From assembly GCF_949987535.1 (NCBI RefSeq), contig NC_080079.1:58025613-58089612 (forward strand): DNA of 64,000 nucleotides, given 5' to 3'. Shown one piece after another: positions 11,278-24,064 of the stretch. The position numbers and the translations under genes are program-made. Below the pieces are notes generated by a model. The model saw only the letters and a program-made list of their open reading frames with translations, was not told where the DNA came from and searched no databases. How positions within the stretch are numbered: the first letter of the stretch is position 1; each line of letters opens with the position of its first letter. The DNA comes from Balaenoptera acutorostrata. Its lineage: Eukaryota; Chordata; Mammalia; Artiodactyla; Balaenopteridae.

Positions 11278-12560
11278 GTTTATTAGCGATGAATTTTCCA
11301 TCTTCCATCCTGACAGGCTGGTGGGAAGATAGGAGAGCCCAGAAGTCCCTTTTCACTATGTTAATTCGATCCTGTAAAGCTTCCCTCTTGACCGCAGCCT
11401 CCAGAAAGAAGGGGTCGGCATGCTGCTTGCTGGGCGAAAGGAGATGGATCATTAAATATGGTGGTGATGATCCTAGTGATTGATCACCCCAGTAGGGTGA
11501 TGTCAGGAACGTGGGAGATTCATGAGCTAGAGGTAATCCCTCTCTAAGGGCAGACACCTCAGCGGCAAATGCAGAACGCAGCTCAGGTGCTTGCTGTGAG
11601 AAAGAAGGGCCTGCTCGTGACTCCATCCTCCCACTCCTGTGGGGTCTGGACAGCTCTAGCTCAGCTCTGATTCGTCAGAACTCTGCTGTCCTCTGGGCTT
11701 CTGGCCCTAGCCAAACTCCAGTTCCTAGCCTTGTCATTTACAGAGCTGTGTCACAGGGACTTCCCTGGTGGCGCAGTGGATAAGACTCTGAGCTCTCAAT
11801 GCAGGGGGCCTGGGTTCGATCCCTGGTCAGGGAACTAGATCCCACATGCATGCCTCAACTAAGAGTTCGCCTGCCACAACTAAGGAGCCTGCGAGTTGCG
11901 AGGATGGAATGAAAGACTCTCTGTGTGAAACCGCGTTTACATGTTTCAAGTGTCAGAATGGACTAGAATATTGTCATTGTTAGACCAGAGTTTGTCCCCT
12001 TCAGAAAGAAGTTTGTCCTCTCTAAGTTGGGCCTTCAGCATCTCTGGCATCTTGCGGAGACTCCCGGAGCTTTTCCATCTTCCAGGTCTGTCCTAACCCC
12101 CAACTCTAAGGCTTTTCTCTCCCTCTGGGATGTGAGGGAAGTGAGACTACACCTCAGAATGGGGAGATTCAGAACTTTCTGCCCTTGGTCGTCTCGCTGC
12201 TCTGTGTGACCTTGGGTGAGTCCCTTACCCATTCTGTCCAAAACCACCTTCGTCTCTGATGTGAAGGTCGCCCTGCCCTGCCGGCCACAGGGCTGGGAGG
12301 ATCTGGGAGAGCCTGTGTGTCACAGAACCTGATTCAGTCACCCGATGTCAGGAGCTCTGTAGCCGCAGTGACTGACGACAGCACAGACGCAGAACAATTT
12401 CCTTCACTGAGAATGTTCTGTTGGACAGCGCTGCTTCCGAGTTTAATATTTGTTTACAGTTTTTTTTTCTTTTGAGTTAAAATTTGCATACATTGAATCT
12501 TATCACTCCAGAACGTTCCCTCATGTCCCATCCCAGTCACTCCACCCCCAACCGCAGAGG
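11278..12560. other. Non-coding stretch, no gene seen
   Basis: Single-copy-looking sequence interrupted by a truncated SINE (11757-11905). A weak MIR-like piece is near 12195-12240 (GTGTGACCTTGGGTGAGTCCC). Confidence 0.55.
11757..11905 (+). mobile_element. CHR-type SINE, 3'-truncated
   Basis: It has the head ACTTCCCTGGTGGCGCAGTGG and a box-B-like GGTTCGATCCC, then stops after 'aaggagcctgcgagttgcg' with no A-rich tail. Confidence 0.88.
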
Positions 12561-12570
12561 TAGCTGCTGG

Positions 12571-12928
12571 TTTTTTTTTTTTTTTTTTTTTTAATTAATT
12601 TTATTTTTGGCTGTGTTGGGTTTTCGTTGCTGTGCATGGGCTTTCTCTAGTTGTGGCGAGCGGGGGCTACTCTTTGTTGTGGTGCGTGGGCTTCTCATTG
12701 TGGTGGCTTCTCGTTGTGGAGCACAGGCTCTAGGCTCACGGGCTTCAGTAGGTGTGGCACACGGACTCAGTAGTTGTGGCTCGCAGGCTCTAGAGCGCAG
12801 GTTCAGTAGTTGTGGTGCACAGGCTTAGTTGCTCCACGGTATGTGGGATCTTCCAAGACCAGGGCTCGAACCTGTGTGCCCTGCGTTGGCAGGCGGATTC
12901 TTAACCACTGCGCCACCAGGGAAGTCCC
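12571..12928 (-). mobile_element. CHR-type SINE, long form, with target-site duplication
   Basis: Antisense copy with a long T run at the left and CACCAGGGAAGTCCC at the right. The imperfect duplication GTAGCTGCTGGT / GTAACTGCTGCT flanks it (about 12560-12571 and 12929-12940). Confidence 0.93.
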
Positions 12929-14333
12929 GTAACTGCTGCTTTGATCACTTATTTTAACCATAAATTAGTCTTGCCTGTTTGTGAAAGACTTCGATTGGCA
13001 TTGCCAAGGGTCCCTTGAAAGATTGCACCATTCTTCACTCCCCTCAGGAGAGCGAGAGAGTCTTGGGACTAACGATTTCCATCTTCTCTCCTCCTCACTT
13101 CTCAGCTTCCCTACATCTGACAAGCAACACAGAGTTGAGTGGGTCTTTGGGAATTTGAAAATGGCCTGCCTTCAGGGAGCCTATACCATTCTGCCTGCCT
13201 CTGGGACTGGGCTGGACATATTTCCCGCTGTGTCCCTTTATAGGAGCATCTGATTGGCATCCCCAGTGCAGGCTTTCTGGCACCATTTGCAGGATTGCCA
13301 GGTGGATGGGAACAGGCAAGGAGGTCAGCGGCTCTCACCTTCTAAGGACTGTCAGAGAGGGAGTTGACCCAGAGGACATTGCTCCAGGTCACACCAGCTG
13401 TTTGGTCGCTGATGGCTCTGATCCTATAGTGGGGGGAACAGGAGATTTGAATCAAGTTTGAGCTGGAAAGCGGGAGCTATAAATTACTTTTGGCTTAAAA
13501 TTCTGAGTAAGGGGTAAGGAACCACATTTTCCCTTTTTGCTTCAGATCAGTTGAAAAAAGGCTCAAGAAGGAAAAACCAAATCCAACTCTTGGCATGGAT
13601 ATTACCCCCAAGGCTTGGAAGATTCCCAGCTGTTCAGAGCCTGTCCCCGGGCCAGCCTCTCCTGGTGCCTGCCATCCCCGGGGTGGGGTGGCCAGAGAAG
13701 GCGTCCATGTGCTGAAAGCCAGCTGGGAGGATAGGAGCTGTGATTCCAGGGACTCCTGAGCAGCGCAGAATGACATGACTGACCTCAATCGACTTTTCCT
13801 GGGCACGGGAAGCAGCCCACAGCGGGGGAGGTGGGAGGAGGGTGCAGGGATGAATGTCACAGCACAGAGTTGGAGCCTTCCTGGGCCATCAGAGGGAGTG
13901 GTGGACGGCTCCAGCACCCAGCGGGCAGGACCTCTATGCAAAGCCTGGGAACTATTACCTCCTGCGGTCTGTTGGTCCTGTTGGTCATGCTCAGTTGGGT
14001 GTGTACTGATTGGCAGCTAGGCCAGGATGAAAGAAAAGAGCCTCCGTGACCTGAATCACAGGAGGGGAAGAGAGGGCAGCGAGGACACTGGGGCCAGGGA
14101 GGAAGGAAGTCAGGAAGGTGCAGCTGGGAGCTGCCCTGAGGAGTTCCCGGAGTTGGCAGACTCCTGAAGCTGATGGCAAGGAAGCGGGCCCAGGAGGGGA
14201 GGGGTCGGAGGACTCACCTGGCCGCAGGAGGACCGCAGGTATCCCTGAAAGGCATGGTGGCCAGGCTAGAAAATGATGAGTCAGATGTGGAAAGGGAGAC
14301 CTTTTTGGCTCCCTGTTGCGGAGCCTCTTGAGT

Positions 14334-14380
14334 GAGTGTGTATGTGTGTGTGTGTGTGTGTATGCGTGCATGTGTGTGTG
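14334..14380. repeat. (TG)n microsatellite
   Basis: About 47 bp of TG with TA and GC interruptions. Confidence 0.95.
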
Positions 14381-14945
14381 GCAGTGAGAACTTTGGGGGC
14401 TGACCGAGGAGCTTCAAGGTTCCTCTGTATCAGAGGCGTCCACAAAAATGGAGGAAGTCCGAGAGGTCTGTGTTCAGGGCAGTCGCAGCCCCTCTGCGGC
14501 CCCGGAACTCGCAGCACGCAGCCAGCTTGCACCTGTAAGGCCAGCCTAGACAGGAGGCCACGTGGCCCTCCTGGCCTTTCCCCTCCCCCCAGCCCAAACA
14601 CAAACTCAGAGAGAGAGAGAAAGCTCTTTCTCTCCAGCTGGGACCTCAGAGTTATTATCAAACACTTGTTGCCAAACTCAGGTTTGCCCTGTATTGGGCA
14701 CCAGTGACCCATGGAGCTCAGCTCTAGACGTGCCAGGCAGATGGCCAAATCCTACCCATTCAACAAGGGGCGGGAATAGGGCCAGTGTGTTTGGGGGGGG
14801 TGGGTTGCTGCTGAGAAGCATTAAATAAACACTTTATTTTGAGCAGGAGCTCTCAACCGTGGACTGTAGAATCTCACTAGAAAGCTAGTAAATGCTCCAT
14901 CACTGGTCATATCCAGGCTGAGACTGGATAAACATCTGGCAGGGA

Positions 14946-14947
<2 letters not shown>

Positions 14948-14983
<36 letters not shown>
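14948..14983. repeat. (TG)n microsatellite, uninterrupted
   Basis: About 36 bp of pure TG, likely length-polymorphic. Confidence 0.95.
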
Positions 14984-14984
<1 letters not shown>

Positions 14985-15748
14985 AGAGGAAGAATGCGAT
15001 TCACAGAACTATTGTAGGCTTGCACTAGATTAATGTTTCTCATCCATGTACCATCTTCTGGATTTTTGACATATCTGGGACCCATTTAATTATTTATATA
15101 TAATTTTTTCTTTAAATAATTCACTCTTGTGGACACAAATATTTATTTAAAGAAAACCAGAATCGTGTGGTATAAAAAGAGGATAACGGTTAAAATCACC
15201 ATCACCACCACCACCACAAACTAAAACAGTGTAATCAAATCCTAGCTGTGTACTATCACCTGCCTTGTTGTCTAGGTCAAAATGGAGATAGCAAGTTAGT
15301 TGCTAAAGAGAGATCCGCTCCCCAAAAGGCTTTTCCTTAAGATCATTAGAAAGATTGGGGATGAATTGAAAAGCAAGCAGGCTGCTTCCTGAGCAGTTCC
15401 CTCCAATGCCCACTTGCTCAGGCATCAATCCAGACCAGTTGCCCTTGGTTGTTTCCTTCCCCTGCAGCCTGACATGGCCCGGGGAAGACGCCCCTCACCC
15501 CTGTCCCGCCATCTATAAAAGGAGGTGCTTGGCTGGACAACCATTGCCAGGGTCCCTTGCATCTCTGACATTCCTTCCACCTTCACTCGTACAGGATTCT
15601 TCAACTCCTGTATGGTTTCTCAGGGTGGGCTTTCAACAGCCATTGTCCAGGGGAGGAGATGGGCTCCACCATAGGTACCTGCTGGCCCTGCAGGAGAAGC
15701 CTGCTCTGCCGCTGGGCTTCCATCTCCAAACTCCCCAGAGCCTCTCCT

Positions 15749-15806
15749 TCCCCCCCCACCCCCAGCCCCCAGCCTCCAGCCCCCAGCCCCCAGCCCCAGC
15801 CTCCCC
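15749..15806. repeat. CCCCAGC tandem repeat, G-rich on the minus strand
   Basis: Repeated CCCCAGCC/CCCAGCCT units follow a C run. The minus strand therefore has many closely spaced runs of 3-7 guanines. Confidence 0.85.
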
Positions 15807-16329
15807 ACTCCCAAGTCTGGCTGCATTGGGAGCTTCACGTAAGCTAAATGTTGGTTTGAAAAACAGGATTCCATTAAAAGATGCTTGTCTGCTTCCTTAC
15901 TCAGGCCTCTGAGACGGAGCCTGCCCTTGTTTGATTTGGTCCAGGGGCACTTTCAAAAGAAGGGGTGGTAGCGGAGGGAGCCAATTTATCACGGAGAGTG
16001 AGACAGTCAGAGAAACAGATTTCATTTGGGGCCTTGTTTATAACCTGGAAAAGTGCTTTGAAATATTTTCTCCAGCACGCGGTCAGCAGGGGGATGCCCT
16101 GCTAAGCACAGCACCTAGGCGAAAATACAGCAACACCTGGCTTGAAGCAAGCTCACGATGTGAAAACTTGGCTAGAGGAAGGAGAGGTAAATTAGTAGGT
16201 GATTATGCACTTCACTCAGGAAGGGTTTCTAAAAGGAATCCTTTAATCCCTGGTGACTTTTAAATACAGTTCTGTTTCTTCCCAGGGTGTGATAAGGACT
16301 TAATAAGAAGACCAGGTTTCAACCAGATG

Positions 16330-16930
16330 CATTTCAGGGATGGATTTCCTCCTGGAAACCACTTATCTCCTTTCTGTGTCTATGGATTTGCCTATTCTGG
16401 GCATTTCATAAAAATGGAATCGTATGCCATGTGGTCCTTTGTGTCTGGTTTCTTTAACTTAGCATAATGTTTTCAAGGTCCATCCATATTGTAGCATGTA
16501 TCAGAACTTCATTCCTTTTTATGGCTGAATAATAATATTCCATTGTGTGGGTATACCAAGTTTTATTCATCCATTCATCAGTGGATCAATATTTGGATTG
16601 TTTCCACTTTTTGGCTATTGTGAATAATGCTGCTATGGACATTGGTGTATAAGTTTCTGTGTGGACATATGTTTTCATTTCCCTTGGGTATATACCTAGG
16701 AGTGGAATTGCCGAGTCATATGATAATCCTATATTTAACTTTTGGAGGAAGGGACAGACTGTTTTCCACAGCAGCTGCACCATTTTACATTCCCGTGAGC
16801 AATGTATGAGAGTTCCAGCTTCCCAATATCCTCGCCAACACTTGTCATTGTCTGTCTTTTTGTTTTAGTCATCCTAGTGAGTGGGCTGTTGTATTCCTTG
16901 TGGCTTTGACTTGTGTTTCCCTAATGCACA
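16330..16930 (-). mobile_element. Ancient L1 3' fragment, antisense
   Basis: Antisense L1 ORF2 C-terminus and 3'-UTR. The minus frame at 16783-16586 reads KLNIGLSYDSAIPLLGIYP and then IAALFTIAKKWKQSKY, the conserved end of ORF2p. Confidence 0.88.
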
Positions 16931-18289
16931 CCTGGGATTTAACCCCAACTCTCCCTGGGCAGGGAGCAGGCAACTAATGGGTTTGGTGACATTTTCTCCC
17001 TGACTGGGGTGAACTGTGAATGTCCTCCGGGTTTCTCGCTGTAGAGGGTGGGTGGCCCATCAACGGCTGGTCTCAGTACCTTTCCTTCTGTCGTTTCAGA
17101 ACAGACCGTAGAAGTGCCTCTGAGCAGGAGTCAGAGGATGGAGAAGTATGCCAAGGACCCTCAGACTCCAAGAACCCAGGCTGGGAGAGCTTTCTGCTAA
17201 GCAGCAGGTGGGTAGTGCCTTCCGAGTCTTGTTCATGGCTGTGCCCCACTGCCTAGGCAGGGCCAGCACCCAGTAGGCACTCAGGGAATACCTCTTGAAT
17301 GAAAGGGCTGAAAAGGAAAGTAAATGCTATCTAGTCCAACCCTTTTATTTTACGGACAGGAAACACCCAGCAGAGGGATGTGGCCCAGCTAAGCCAACAT
17401 TTACAGCCAACAAATGGGAGAAGCTGAGATGCAGGCCAGGCCTCTGGCTGCGCACTTGAGAAGAGGTGCTCTTTCCACGGCCCCAGGTGACTGGGGCCTG
17501 CGGGGTGCATCTCCCAGAGGAAGCCCGTGCACACAGCCCCTGCCTCTCCTCCCCCCCACTCCCTCTGATCTCCAAGGACATCTGCTCATTAGCAGCCCAA
17601 ATTGGATAGTTGGGAGGCAGGAAGAGCTATTTAACCTTTACAGTTTGAAATGCTTTCATGGGAGGAGGGGAAGGAGAGAAGGAGTGGGGGAAAAAGGGAA
17701 TAGTGACAATTATGTTAACAGCTATGACTTATTAAAGACCTACTAAGGACCAGGCACTGTGAACAGGCCTCTTCACATGTTTCAGTTTTACTTCTTCAAC
17801 ATTCCTAAAATGTATTATTGCCCATGGTCCTGGTTGTTGCTTAAAAGAAAGCAGATGATGGAAGCTTTCTAAATAGAAATGGAAAAAAAATATAGGTGGA
17901 CCCAGGTACACTAGACAAGTGCTCAGCCCAGCAGAGGGGTTGGCAGAGCTCCCAGTGCCTGAATTGCGGGCTACCCCCGGTCCTGGCGCCTGCAGCCCCA
18001 TAGCAAGAGCCAGGCATCTACGAGGTCTTGGGGTCTGATTCTAGTCCCACCACGTGCGACTGACTAGTTCCCATTCACATCTAAAAGTCAGTGGATAAGA
18101 ATCCCTACCTCCCAGCATTGTAGAGAGGATGGAATATGTGTGATGAAAAGGATCTCAGGTTCACAGCATGGCAGATAGTAGGGACTTGGCAACGACTGGT
18201 TCCCTTTTGTTCTCCCGCCTGCAAACCAATGTCTCCTTCCAAGAAAGATGATGGCCTTGCATCCTCTTACCCCAAGGAAGCAGCATTTT
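16931..18289. other. Non-coding stretch, no gene seen
   Basis: Single-copy-looking sequence. A weak MIR-like segment lies at about 18005-18210. No recognisable frames. Confidence 0.55.
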
Positions 18290-18556
18290 AAAAATTTATT
18301 TATTTATTTTTAAATTTATTTATTTTTGGTTGTGTTGGGTCTTTGTTGCTGGGCACGGGCTTTCTCTAGTTGCTGTGCACGGGCTTCTCATTGCAGTGGC
18401 TTCTCTTGTTGTGGAGCACGGGCTCTAGGCGCGCAGGCTCAGTAGTTGTGGCTTGCGAGCTCTAGAGTGCAGCCTCAGCAGTTGTGGCGCACGGGCTTAG
18501 TTGCTCTGCGGCATGTGGGATCTTCCCGGACCAGGGCTAGAATCCATGCCACGCTT
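18290..18556 (-). mobile_element. CHR-type SINE, long form, head truncated
   Basis: Antisense copy with TTTATTT-rich tail. It ends at about 18556 inside the box-B region, so the 5' head is missing. Confidence 0.9.
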
Positions 18557-18861
18557 TTTCATCTTTACCAGTCTGATAAATAAAAAGTGGTATCTTATTA
18601 TTGTTTTTATTTTAACTTTTTAAATTTTGAGTGAGCTTCAGCATTTTTCATCATTTCATCATTCATTTTCCGTTGTAATGGGTATTGTCACTTATTTTTC
18701 TATGAACACTGAGTTCATATCCTTTGCTCTGCTTGTCTTTTTTAAATAGATTTGTAAAACTCTAAGTTAGCAATATTTGCCTTTTACTTTTCTATGCGTG
18801 ACATAAATTCACAATGAGGCTAAGATAGTTGAGTATTCATCAAAGGAAAGTGTGCTCTCTC

Positions 18862-19172
18862 AGGCTTCCCTGGTGGCGCAGTGGTTAAGAATCTGCCTGC
18901 CAATTCAGGGGACACGGGTTCGAGCCCTGGTCTGGGAAGATCCCACATGCCGCGGAGCAACTAAGCCCGTGAGCCACAATTACTGAGCCTGCGCGTCTGG
19001 AGCCTGTGCTCCGCAAGAAGAGAGGCCGCGACAGTGAGAGGCCCGCGCACCGCGGTGAAGAGTGGCCCCCGCTCGCCGCAACTGGAGAAAGCCCGCACAC
19101 AGAAACGAAGACCCAAGACAGCCAAAAATAAATAAATTAACTAATTAATTAAAAAAAATTAAAAAGAAAAAA
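18862..19172 (+). mobile_element. CHR-type SINE, 'cgcgatag' subtype, with target-site duplication
   Basis: A full-length copy. The perfect 15-bp duplication AAAGTGTGCTCTCTC lies at 18847-18861 and 19173-19187. Low decay and a perfect duplication point to a recent insertion. Confidence 0.97.
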
Positions 19173-19199
19173 AAAGTGTGCTCTCTCTTCTGACGTGTG

Positions 19200-19490
19200 G
19201 AATTCTCCTGGGAAGAGGTTGCCAGCTAAGGCTCTATTTTCTAGCCCCTTTTAGGGTAGGTGGGGCCATGTGACTGACCTCTAGCCAACAGGCTGCAAGC
19301 AGGGATGACATACACTATGGCGCAGGCCTAGCCCATTAGAATTTCCCACCAACCCTCCTCCGTGATGCCAAGGGTCAAAGCTGGCAAGGCCCCTGTCAGC
19401 CTGGCCTCTGGATGATTTAGAGGAGGAAAGCTGCCCTGTTCTGTGCTGTTCATTGAAACCACTGAGCTTAAACCATTATGCATTTTAGGG
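19200..19490. other. Unclassified old repeat-like block
   Basis: Sits between L1-like parts. The phrase GCCATGTGACTGACCTCTAGCCAACAGG resembles a common mammalian repeat that I cannot name with confidence. No gene seen. Confidence 0.35.
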
Positions 19491-20460
19491 TCTATCTTTT
19501 AAAAAAAATAGTAGTTAATCTCTGCTAACTGGTATACAAAATACCTAGCAAACAGCCTATTCTAACATTGTGATAAATATGTGTGGTGTTTGCTTTTTGA
19601 CCTTTTCCATGCTATTTATTTTTTAACCATACAGATTTAGAATTTTTCTTACATGGTCTTTTTTTTTTTTTTTTTCCCAGTGACTGTTGGGTTTTGTGTA
19701 ATGCCAGGAGAAGAGAATCTCCCTACCCCAAGATTATTTTTTAAGTCAAATATGTATCTTTCTAGAACATTTAAGGTTTACATTTTTCTTTAAAATTTTG
19801 CTCCACCTGTAATTTATTTCAATGTAAGGTGTTAAGAAGCTTAGTTTCTCCGCACCTCCCCCGCAATGATTAGGCAGTTTTTCCCATCCCATTTGATCGA
19901 CTAATCTAATTTTTAATTCTGATTTGAATTACATTTTATTTATACCAAATTCCAGTATGCATTTGGGTTTATATATGGACTCTCTTCTGTTCAGTGATTT
20001 GTCTTTTAATGTACTGTCCCAAAGTGTTTTAGTTATTGTAGATTTACAGTGAGTACTTTTAAATATCTGGTAAGGAAGTCCATCTTCATTTTCCCCCATC
20101 ACTCTCCTGACAAGTCTCTTATATTTGTTTTTGCAGGTAAACTTTAGACTAAGTTTGTCTCGTCAAAAGAAATTATGTTGATACTTTAACTGGAATTGCT
20201 TTGAATGAGGAAAACTGAAATTTTTATAATACCAAGATTCTGTATTCAAGAATTTATGTCTTTTAATTTATTCAAATATTACTAAAATTCCTCCATGGAG
20301 GGTTAAAGTTTTTTTCATATAGCTCCTGCACAGTTCTTGTGAAATTTATTCTTAGGTGTTTTATCATTTTTCTTCTGATTGTAAATGGTATCTTTTCTTC
20401 CAGTATATTCTGTAACTGGCTGTTGTTTGTATAAGAAGAAACCACCCAAGTCAATTCTCT

Positions 20461-20787
20461 CTCTTTTTAAAAAAATTTTTTTATTTTTGGCTGTGTTGGG
20501 TCTTCATTGCTCCACGTGGGCTTTTCTCTAGTTGCGGCAAGTGGGGCTACTCTTCATTGCAGTGTGCGGGCTTCTCACTGCAGTGGCTTCTCTTGTTGCG
20601 GAGCACGGGTTCTAGGTGCACGGGCTTCAGTAGTTGTGGCTCACGGGCTCTAGAGCACAGGCTCAGTAGTTGTGGTGCACAGGCTTAGTTGCTCCGCGGC
20701 ATATGGGATCTTCCCGGATCAGGGCTCGAACCCATGTCCCCTGCATTGGCAGGCGGATTCTTAACCACTGTGCCACCAGGGATGCCC
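20461..20787 (-). mobile_element. CHR-type SINE, long form, with target-site duplication
   Basis: Antisense copy; the duplication TCAATTCTCT lies at 20451-20460 and 20788-20797. Confidence 0.95.
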
Positions 20788-20960
20788 TCAATTCTCTTTT
20801 TCTTTCTAAAGTTTTTCAGTTTAATTGGATATATAATCATATCATCTGCAAATCATATTACATCTGCTTCCTCCTTTCTCATATATGTGCCTCTTATTTT
20901 TCTCCTTATCTAAGTGCACTGGCTTGTACTTCTGGGACGATGTTCAACAATGATGTTGGT

Positions 20961-22170
20961 GGCAAGAATCTGCCAACCAATAGGAGAGGGTCTTTTGTCC
21001 TCCCTTGGCTGCCATCAAACTCTCTCAGGGGAAGGGAGTTTGCAATGGGAGGCCTCTGCGGACAGGCAGTCCTGCTGGAAAGGCCCTCCCTGACCATGCC
21101 GTATACACCAGTAACCCCAGCCTCCTCAGCTTCCTAACCCCCACCTGCTCCACCCCTCATAGCCCTGCTCCCATGGCATAGGACATATTCACTGTCTCTC
21201 TCCTCCATGAGAATGGAAGCTCTTCCAGGGCAGAAACAGGTCCTTCTGTTTTCCTCCAGCCTAGTGCCCTGCCTGTCACATAGGAAGCACATAATCTGTA
21301 CGTGGTCAATGAAACGACACGTTTCATAAGCAGATAGCCTTAGGCTGTCTCCTGTAAAAAATGTCCTTCCTAACAACCACCCCTCCCATTTTTTACAGCC
21401 CCTTCTGGTAACAGAGCCCTTTCATATACATTATCTTGCTTTATCCTCTCACTGAAAACCCTGCCAATTTTTCCTTCTTAATTCTCTTTTTTGCAGATAT
21501 GGAAAAAGAGGCTCAGAGAAGTTAAGCGACTGGCTCAAGGTTGCTCAGCTAATAAATGGCAGAGCAGGATCCTGTCATAGCCTTCTGGTTCTTTCCATTG
21601 AGCTGTTCTGCTGCTTAGTTGACCGTCCCTTGGGAAGCACCTCTGGAGATCTTCCGTCTTGATAATGAAACATGACTTTTAGAAAAGCTGTCAACACAGG
21701 GAGAAGAAGGGAGTGAGTGAGGGAAGTTGTGCCCCCCCAGAAGTTGCTGCTGATTTTGCCCCTGCCAGCAAAGGGTAGGTTTGTGTGGGTGTCTGGGAAT
21801 GTGGGGTAGGGCTGGGGGTGGTGGGGCTGGTGGGTGAGAGGGGTGGCAGCCTGGGCAGTTCTCAACTCATTACCCAGGTGAGCTGCCATGTCTTGGAGCC
21901 CAGACAGCGATGCTACGTTGGCCCCTTGGGTTGGTGGTTCTATGGAGGGTAATGCAGACCTCTGGGCGCTGGCCACCAGCCCACCCTGCACACACAGTCC
22001 TGTTCTAGCCCCGTTGGGATGGCACAAAGGAGAGAGGAAGTGCACCCAGTCCTTACTCTCAGGGGCCCATGTTCTGAAGAGAGAGAAATAATGTAGCGCC
22101 TACTATGTGCCCGGCCAGAGGCTGGCCAGCTCACTTCCATCACATTTCACTTAGTCCTCGCCACAAATCA
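20961..22170. other. Non-coding stretch with an antisense MIR
   Basis: An antisense MIR at about 21415-21600 is the only recognisable element. The 156-codon minus frame at 22045-21575 has no identifiable domain. Confidence 0.55.
21415..21600 (-). mobile_element. MIR SINE, antisense
   Basis: Contains TTTGCAGATATGGAAAAAGAGGCTCAGAGAAGTTAAGCGACTGGCTCAAGG-like MIR reverse-complement order, then a 'ttgctcagctaataaatggcagagcaggat' region. Confidence 0.8.
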
Positions 22171-22182
22171 AGAGTGAGCTGT

Positions 22183-22480
22183 CGGGCTTCCCTGGTGGCG
22201 CAGTGGTTGAGAATCCGCTTGCCAATGCAGGGGACACGGGTTCGAGCCCTGGTCTGGGAAGATCCCACATGCCGCGGAGCGGCTGGGCCCGTGAGCCACA
22301 ATTACTGAGCCTGCGCGTCTGGAGCCTGTGCCCCGCAACAAGAGAGGCCGCGATAGTGAGAAGCCCGCGCACCGCGATGAAGAGTGGCCCCCGCTTGCCG
22401 CAACTAGAGAAAGCCCTCACGCAGAAACGAAGACCTAACACAGCCATAAAATAAATAAATTAATTAATTAAAAAAAAAAA
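22183..22480 (+). mobile_element. CHR-type SINE, 'cgcgatag' subtype, with target-site duplication
   Basis: Full-length sense copy with AATAAATAAAT tail. The duplication AGAGTGAGCTGT / AGAGTGAGTTGT (one mismatch) lies at 22171-22182 and 22481-22492. Confidence 0.96.
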
Positions 22481-24064
22481 AGAGTGAGTTGTAAGGATGT
22501 CCATGAACAGAGTCTCAGAGAGTGAGGGTTACAAGTTTCCCCCGCACACCAGTGTCAGAGCTGGAATTCCAGCCCTGGGTCTGCAGCGCCCGTGCTCTTT
22601 CGTTGCACCTTGCTGAGTTCGCTAATGCAGACAGAGAAATCCAGGGTGGCAGCGCTGGGTCCCACCAGGGGACAGAATCAGGGAGGTTTGTCCGGAAGGC
22701 GAACTGGAGGAGCATGCATGGCCCTGGGGAAAGGCAGAAAGGAGGCTGCAGCAGGCTCTGAGCAGGATGGGTAAACGGTTTGGTCTGGCAGGAAGGAGAG
22801 CTGAGAGGGATTAAGCCCAGGCTCTGTGTTAGAGGGTGATTTCTGAGTCAGCAATCCTGAAGGCCACGTTCCCTGAATGCCGACCTTGGCAAAATGGTAA
22901 TTAACTACTTTTTCATCCCCTTCCTGAGCCCAGACTGGCTTCTGATCCCAAGAGGCCTTTGTCCTGCCCCATGCTGACTTGGAGACAGCACTGCTGGTGG
23001 CTTTTTCCTTCCCTGGCCTGGTACAAGTCCTCCTGGTGTCACTGACTCCCCTCTAACCAAGCAAAGTGGAGCAGCGATCCCGAGCGGTGGCCCGCCGTTG
23101 GGCGACTCGATTTCACTATCAGGATGGAAAATCTTCAGGGGTTATTATTTTCCAAAGGGCTGGCCACCTCCCTCCCTGATCTCCATTAGTGGCTCCTTAA
23201 ACGCCATCCAATATCCTGGTGAAGATCGCTTTGAAACCAAATCTGGTGTCCCCCGCCTCGCCTTAATCCCTGTAAGCCTCCTGCCCATGGCTGAGAGCTG
23301 ACCCAGCACTGGCCCCCTGCAGCTAGATCCTAAAATGACTTGGCTTGGGAGGTGGGGCAGAATGAAAGTGGAGGCTCATACTTATGGGATGGACAAAGAG
23401 GGCCGAAATCTGAGGCCACTGTCCTTAGGAATTTGGCTCTCCTTAAGCCGTAGGGAACAAGTGATCCCCAAATACGGACACCCTCAGCAAGCATGAAGAA
23501 CGCCCAGTCAAGGATGAAGTTGACACAGAAGAGTCCTGCCAAATTGGAAGATGGGATTCTAAGCTATAAAACAAGATTGCAGGAGCCAGTTCCCCTTAAA
23601 CTTTCCTGAGGGCAAGGGCCTCATTAGCTTCCTAACCCCTGTCTGTTTTACCCCCAACTCTTTAATCTACCCCAGAGAACAAGGACATCAGATTAGCGCC
23701 ATGGAGACCTGTCGCGTTTCTCATCAAGATTTACACACGCGTCCTCTCTCTCTCTTGTCCCTTCTCTTTCCCTCTGCTCACAGAAGACCATCCTCCCTGC
23801 TTCTACCCCCTGCCTGGCCCATTCCTCTAGGCTAAACCCAATGTCTACTTCTCCCCTAAGTCTCCCTCGATGCACTCTCCCTTCTGTTCTCAGAATGCCA
23901 GGAACATTTGGAATATGATTTTACCCTCCTGCTCTCCTGCTGCTGCCACTCTTTTGCTCCTTCTTCTGTGGGCACTGAGCACTTCTCTCTAACTCAGTTA
24001 CAGACTCCATGAGGACATGTGTTCTCCTTCTCTGTTATCCCCCTGTGCCTACGTCAGGCTTGGC

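Larger units (their letters stand above)
12941..16330. other. Long non-coding stretch with simple repeats
   Basis: It holds two TG microsatellites and a C-rich CCCCAGC tandem. The frames in it (for example 13495-13941 minus and 15406-15912 plus) have no recognisable domain, and several are built from the repeats. No gene supported. Confidence 0.6.
18557..20960 (-). mobile_element. Ancient L1 fossil, antisense, cut by SINEs
   Basis: AT-rich, diverged L1-like antisense sequence at about 18557-18846, 19500-20460 and 20798-20960. It resembles old L1 3'-UTR/ORF2 (for example 'tattcttaggtgttttatcatttttcttctgattgtaaatgg' and 'atcatatcatctgcaaatcatat'). Two CHR SINEs and an unclassified block (about 19200-19490) interrupt it. 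No coding capacity. Confidence 0.65.

Noticed and set aside
10773..11626. Long Arg-Glu-rich frames on the minus strand
   Set aside because: They are the CT satellite read on the other strand; no domain, and flanks do not encode protein.
16075..16095. CTCF-like 'tcagcagggggatg'
   Set aside because: Two mismatches in the core; a weak match at best.
18862..19172. tRNA gene
   Set aside because: The tRNA-like head with box B is the CHR SINE, with A-rich tail and target-site duplication, not a functional tRNA gene.
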